The notes under the pieces: generated by a model
What the model saw: the letters and a program-made list of their open reading frames with translations, nothing else
Told to the model about the DNA's origin: nothing
Databases searched by the model: none
Translations under genes and position numbers: made by a program
Assembly: GCA_020847395.1 (NCBI GenBank)
Contig: JADLCD010000138.1
Coordinates: forward strand, 82,705 to 146,704
DNA length: 64,000 nucleotides
Direction of reading: 5' to 3'
Source: Chitinophagaceae bacterium
GTDB taxonomy: Bacteria > Bacteroidota > Bacteroidia > Chitinophagales > Chitinophagaceae
Shown: positions 60,738 through 64,000 of the stretch, one piece after another
Layout: every line of letters starts with the position of its first letter
Position numbering within the stretch: position 1 is the stretch's first letter

Positions 60738-62222
60738 TTGGCAGGCATTAAACAATTAGCAGGACAAACTATCTGGTATGGTGGAAGTACTATCGTAGCC
60801 AGGCTTCTCAGTTATTTACTCACCCCATATCTAACCCTAAAGCTATCGGGCGATGATTATGGGGATAATACACTGGTATATTCACTCATACCATTCCTGA
60901 ATATTATTTTCACCTATGGGCTGGAAACAGGTTTCTTTCGCTTCAGCCAAAAAAAGGAAGATGCACAAAATTTAAATAATGTAGCCAGCATAAGTATTAT
61001 TGCAAGCACACTCATCTTTACTGCTATATTATTTTTTCTGGCTCAGCCTATTGCTTCTTTAATTAATATTGGAAAGCATCCTGAATATATAACTCTCGCG
61101 GCGGTTATTATTGCATTTGATAGTCTTTCCACTATACCTTTTGCAAAACTCAGGCAGGAAGGCCGCCCTATTAAATTTGCTATTATTCGGGTAAGCGGCG
61201 TAGTTATAAACCTGCTTGTATTATACTTCCTGCTATCGCTATCGCCACAATTAGCTAAGCAAAATCCCAATAGTGTATTTACTATTTTAAGCAACAAAAG
61301 CATGGGTGTTACCTATGTGTTGATTGCAAATGCAATCATGTCGGGCTTTACATTTATTATGCTTTGGAAAGAGTTTAAAAGTTTTGAATGGAAATTTAAT
61401 ACTGCGCTTTGGAAAGAGGTAATGGTATATTCAATGCCAATGCTGATAGTAGGACTGGGAGGCATGGTAAACGAAACGCTCGACAGGCTGATGCTGGGAT
61501 GGTTTAATATTCCAAAATTCGATATTGGTACTTATGGCGCCTGTTATAAATTATCCATACTCATTACTATTTTTATACAGGCATTCCGGTTAGGAGCCGA
61601 ACCCTTCTTCTTTAAGCATGCAGGTAGCGAAAACCCGCAACGTACCTATGCAAGAGTGATGAAATTTTTTGTGATCGTTCTCTGCACCATGTTTTTATTT
61701 GTTGCTTTGTATATAGATGTATGGAAATATTTTATTCGAAACCCAGCCATGTGGGTAGGGCTGAAAATAGTTCCTGTTTTGCTGCTGGCAAATATGTTTC
61801 TCGGCATTTATTATAACCTGGCTGTTTGGTATAAAGTAACCAATAACACAAAAAGCGGGGCCATCATCACCATTGGCGGGGCCATTATAACCATTGCCAT
61901 AAACTATTTTTTTATACCCAAATTCAGTTATGCAGCCAGCGCATGGGCAACATTTATCTGCTATGGCAGTATGATGGTGGTTTGCTATATATGGGGACAA
62001 AAAGTATATCCCGTTCCATACGCTTCTAAAAAATTGATTGCATATATCATTATAGCGGTGTTGTTATTCTTTGTGCACAAATGGCTCACCCACATTTGGA
62101 GTAATACTACTTTTGTATTTGCATTAGCTACAATTATTTTAATTGGCTATGTATTATTTATTATAAGAATTGAGAAAAAGGAATTTCAAAAACTTTCGGT
62201 AATCGGTAAATATATCAGGTAA
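60738..62222 (+). CDS. Wzx-type polysaccharide/lipid flippase (MOP superfamily)
   Basis: This 494-residue protein has 12-14 membrane helices and the opening AGIKQLAGQTIWYGGSTIVARLLSYLLTPYLT, typical of Bacteroidota oligosaccharide flippases. The start is TTG: no in-frame ATG precedes the conserved N-terminus, and family members begin at the same place (MAGIKxLAGQT). It exports lipid-linked sugars across the inner membrane. The TAA overlaps the ATG of the HemJ gene (TAATG), so the two are translationally coupled. Confidence 0.92.
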   Translation: MAGIKQLAGQTIWYGGSTIVARLLSYLLTPYLTLKLSGDDYGDNTLVYSLIPFLNIIFTYGLETGFFRFSQKKEDAQNLNNVASISIIASTLIFTAILFFLAQPIASLINIGKHPEYITLAAVIIAFDSLSTIPFAKLRQEGRPIKFAIIRVSGVVINLLVLYFLLSLSPQLAKQNPNSVFTILSNKSMGVTYVLIANAIMSGFTFIMLWKEFKSFEWKFNTALWKEVMVYSMPMLIVGLGGMVNETLDRLMLGWFNIPKFDIGTYGACYKLSILITIFIQAFRLGAEPFFFKHAGSENPQRTYARVMKFFVIVLCTMFLFVALYIDVWKYFIRNPAMWVGLKIVPVLLLANMFLGIYYNLAVWYKVTNNTKSGAIITIGGAIITIAINYFFIPKFSYAASAWATFICYGSMMVVCYIWGQKVYPVPYASKKLIAYIIIAVLLFFVHKWLTHIWSNTTFVFALATIILIGYVLFIIRIEKKEFQKLSVIGKYIR

Positions 62223-62770
62223 TGCTGTATTTGTATTTAAAAGCGTTGCATATCATTTTTGTAGTAACCTGGTTTGCGGGATTATTTTATATGCCGCGCC
62301 TGTTTATATACAATACCGAAGCAAATGATAAACCTGAAGTTGCAAAAACAGCATTGCAGGAACAATTTACGATAATGATGAAACGGCTATGGTTTGGCAT
62401 TACCTGGCCTTCTGCCATACTTACGCTTATTTTAGGGTTAACGGTAATGGTAAAAAGCGGATACCACAAAGTGTTATTTCAACCCGAAGGAAACTGGTTG
62501 CTGCTAAAACTGATTTTTGTTTTATTTTTGTACATCTACTTTTTTTTAGAGCACAGGATTTTTCTTCAGCAATCAAAAGGCATTTTCCGCTATACTTCAC
62601 AACAATTACGTATATGGAATGAAATTGCCACCATTTTTTTGGTAGCCATAGTAATGCTTGTGGTGGTTAAGCAAAACATGAGCGTAATATGGGGACTTGC
62701 GGGGTTAATATTATTTATTATTGTATTAATGAGCGCCATCAAAATTTATAAGCTGATGAGAAAATCCTGA
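62222..62770 (+). CDS. hemJ: HemJ protoporphyrinogen IX oxidase
   Basis: This 182-residue membrane protein has LYLKALHIIFVVTWFAGLFYMPRLFIY, the HemJ signature with the heme-binding His near residue 10, and WLLLKLIFVLFLYIYFFLEHRIF in the middle, with about five helices. HemJ oxidises protoporphyrinogen IX to protoporphyrin IX in heme synthesis, fitting an organism rich in cytochromes. It overlaps the flippase stop by one base. Confidence 0.93.
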   Translation: MLYLYLKALHIIFVVTWFAGLFYMPRLFIYNTEANDKPEVAKTALQEQFTIMMKRLWFGITWPSAILTLILGLTVMVKSGYHKVLFQPEGNWLLLKLIFVLFLYIYFFLEHRIFLQQSKGIFRYTSQQLRIWNEIATIFLVAIVMLVVVKQNMSVIWGLAGLILFIIVLMSAIKIYKLMRKS

Positions 62771-62790
62771 AAACAAAATGAATGATGCAT

Positions 62791-63375
62791 ATGCAATATG
62801 ATATAGCAGTAATAAATGAACTTATCCGCAGCAGGCGTTCTGTTTTTCCCGACCAGTTTGAGCAAGGCAAATATATACCTGATGAAATAATTAAAGAGAT
62901 ATTGACCAATGCCACATGGGCGCCTAATCACGGGCGTAATGAGCCGTGGTTCTTTAATGTTTTTACGGGAGAAGGACTGCAGGTGCTTGCAGATTTTCAA
63001 AGTAATTTGTATAAAGCAGAAGCAGGAGATAATTATAGCGAAGCAACATTTAAAAAATTACAACAGCAGCCGCTCAAAGCCTCTCATATTATTGCTATAG
63101 GAATGAAAAGAGGCGCCAACAAACGCATACCCGAAATTGAGGATATAGAAGCCGTAGCCTGCGCTGTACAAAATATGTATCTTACTGTTTCGGCATACGG
63201 CTTAGGCAGTTACTGGACAACAGGTGGCATAACATATAAAGCATCTGCAAAAGAATTTTTTGAATTAGGTGAAGAAGATAAACTGCTTGGCTTTTTTTAT
63301 ATAGGTTATGTAGCTGTGCCTTCTGCAAAAAGCACAAGAATTAGTATTGAAGAAAAAACGAAATGGATTATCTAA
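62791..63375 (+). CDS. Nitroreductase-family flavoprotein
   Basis: The protein has 194 residues from the ATG at 62791 (an ATG at 62782 adds three). ELIRSRRSVFPDQF gives the FMN-contacting Arg-Arg-Ser, ATWAPNHGRNEPWFF the second FMN segment and GLGSYWTTGG the third. These YdjA-like short nitroreductases reduce quinones or nitro compounds with NAD(P)H; substrate unknown. It follows hemJ by about 20 nt and probably belongs to the same operon. Confidence 0.92.
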   Translation: MQYDIAVINELIRSRRSVFPDQFEQGKYIPDEIIKEILTNATWAPNHGRNEPWFFNVFTGEGLQVLADFQSNLYKAEAGDNYSEATFKKLQQQPLKASHIIAIGMKRGANKRIPEIEDIEAVACAVQNMYLTVSAYGLGSYWTTGGITYKASAKEFFELGEEDKLLGFFYIGYVAVPSAKSTRISIEEKTKWII

Positions 63376-63402
63376 TAAATAATCATTTAAAATAAATACA
63401 AC

Positions 63403-63876
63403 ATGAAAAAATTATTTGTATTGATGATGCTGGTGATGCTATCAAAAATTTCATTAGCGCAACCGCCTGATGGCAAAGCTTTGCCTGGTGATACCTATGG
63501 CGCAGGTGCTGATGCAAGTAAAGCAACTGATATTGCCGCTTTGCCAGCTCAGTTGAAAAAAGGGAAATCAATACCTGTTATTATAAAGGCGAAAGTGTTG
63601 GATGTTTGCCCTAATAAAGGCTGCTGGTTAAAATTACAGGTTAACGATAGTACCACCGCTTTTGTAAAAATGAAAGACTATAGCTTTTTCCTTCCATCTG
63701 CCATTAAAGGAAAAACAATTGCATTAGATGGCCAGGCAGAATTAAAGGTTACTTCTGTATCAGAGTTACGCCATTATGCAGAAGATGCAAAAAAATCAAA
63801 AGAAGAAATTGAAGCGATAACACAGCCCACTGAAGAAATAAGATTTATAGCAAATGGAATTTCTGTGGTTAAATAA
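63403..63876 (+). CDS. DUF4920 secreted protein
   Basis: This 157-residue protein has a signal peptide (ending SLAQ). Then come GDTYGAGADASKATDIAALPAQL, KVLDVCPNKGCWLKLQ with a Cys pair, FVKMKDYSFFLPS and a C-terminal Lys/Glu helix ending ITQPTEEIRFIANGISVVK. This is the DUF4920 pattern; the CPxKGCW motif suggests metal or thiol chemistry, and the OB-like fold is small. It follows the nitroreductase by 27 nt. Beyond its stop only 124 nt remain in the window, without a supported gene. Confidence 0.85.
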   Translation: MKKLFVLMMLVMLSKISLAQPPDGKALPGDTYGAGADASKATDIAALPAQLKKGKSIPVIIKAKVLDVCPNKGCWLKLQVNDSTTAFVKMKDYSFFLPSAIKGKTIALDGQAELKVTSVSELRHYAEDAKKSKEEIEAITQPTEEIRFIANGISVVK

Positions 63877-64000
63877 ATAGGGCTTGCTGTTTAACTCCCT
63901 CATTTGAAATTTAAGAAGTAAGGTAGTATCTTTTGGGATTAAAAGCCATAAAGATGCTGCAAGGAAAACGAAAGAAAGTAGTTAAAAACCCTGCACGGGC

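Noticed and set aside
63954..64000. Start of another gene at the right window edge (MLQGKRKK)
   Set aside because: Only 15 codons are visible, with no motif or clear promoter, so it cannot be supported.
1..64000. tRNA, rRNA or CRISPR elements
   Set aside because: No tRNA-like T-loop contexts, rRNA text or regularly spaced repeats were seen while reading both strands.

Overview
The window is a chromosomal segment of a Bacteroidota bacterium, most likely of the Chitinophagaceae. The evidence is three SusC/SusD pairs, sigma-A promoters of the Bacteroidota type (TTTG about 19 nt upstream of TAnnTTTG), DUF4369-TlpA thioredoxins, a 615-residue PurF-like protein and AT-rich intergenic word repeats. 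I saw no rRNA, tRNA, CRISPR array or intact insertion sequence.

Positions 1-18.9 kb: a patatin-like membrane phospholipase cut by the window edge, heme A synthase, RNase HII, a periplasmic TonB-domain protein, a solitary SusCD pair, an MBL hydrolase, TatA, L19, RNase Y and a TlpA-like protein. These are followed by rplK-rplA-rplJ-rplL and a carotenoid desaturase. The ribosomal cluster stands apart from nusG and rpoBC, and a decayed second rplJ tail lies between rplJ and rplL.

Positions 18.9-32.8 kb: one long minus-strand Sus-like locus. In transcription order it holds SusC, SusD, SusC, SusD, a fasciclin lipoprotein, a DUF5007-like lipoprotein, a phosphatase-fold/LamG protein with a degenerate metal site, a small lipoprotein and an Ig-Ig-LamG lipoprotein. 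It has no recognisable glycoside hydrolase.

Positions 32.8-37.1 kb: a low-coding, rearranged accessory island. It contains a YhcG-type PD-(D/E)XK nuclease, structured non-coding DNA, a 154-bp element with 27-nt inverted ends, the remnant tail of a thioredoxin/VKOR-like gene, a 59-residue six-cysteine peptide with a double-glycine-type leader, and a TlpA-like oxidoreductase. Together these look like the remains of a secreted disulfide-peptide locus.

Positions 37.2-51.4 kb: housekeeping and catabolic genes. They include a UvrD-type helicase, FAD oxidoreductase, DUF2891 protein, sugar-phosphate isomerase-like protein, RidA with a D-threonine-aldolase-like enzyme, a broken FAD monooxygenase, a SUKH protein, an alpha/beta hydrolase, a SixA-like phosphatase and a PurF-like protein. 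Several intergenic gaps carry dispersed repeats.

Positions 51.5-59.9 kb: a Crp/Fnr regulator with an N-terminal cysteine cluster, two cassette-like genes, then a five-gene respiratory operon: a small membrane protein, a CuA/cytochrome c subunit II, a heme-copper subunit I, SCO, and a cytochrome b / 2x[4Fe-4S] / MvhD-like fusion. Subunit I has Gln instead of the oxidase Tyr, so I read the complex as a nitric oxide reductase of the heme-copper superfamily (eNOR-like). The fusion protein may link it to quinone or to a cytoplasmic redox partner. This operon and the cysteine-rich peptide island are the best candidates for new biology here.

Positions 59.9-64 kb: a secreted coiled-coil protein, a Wzx-type flippase, HemJ, a nitroreductase and a DUF4920 protein.
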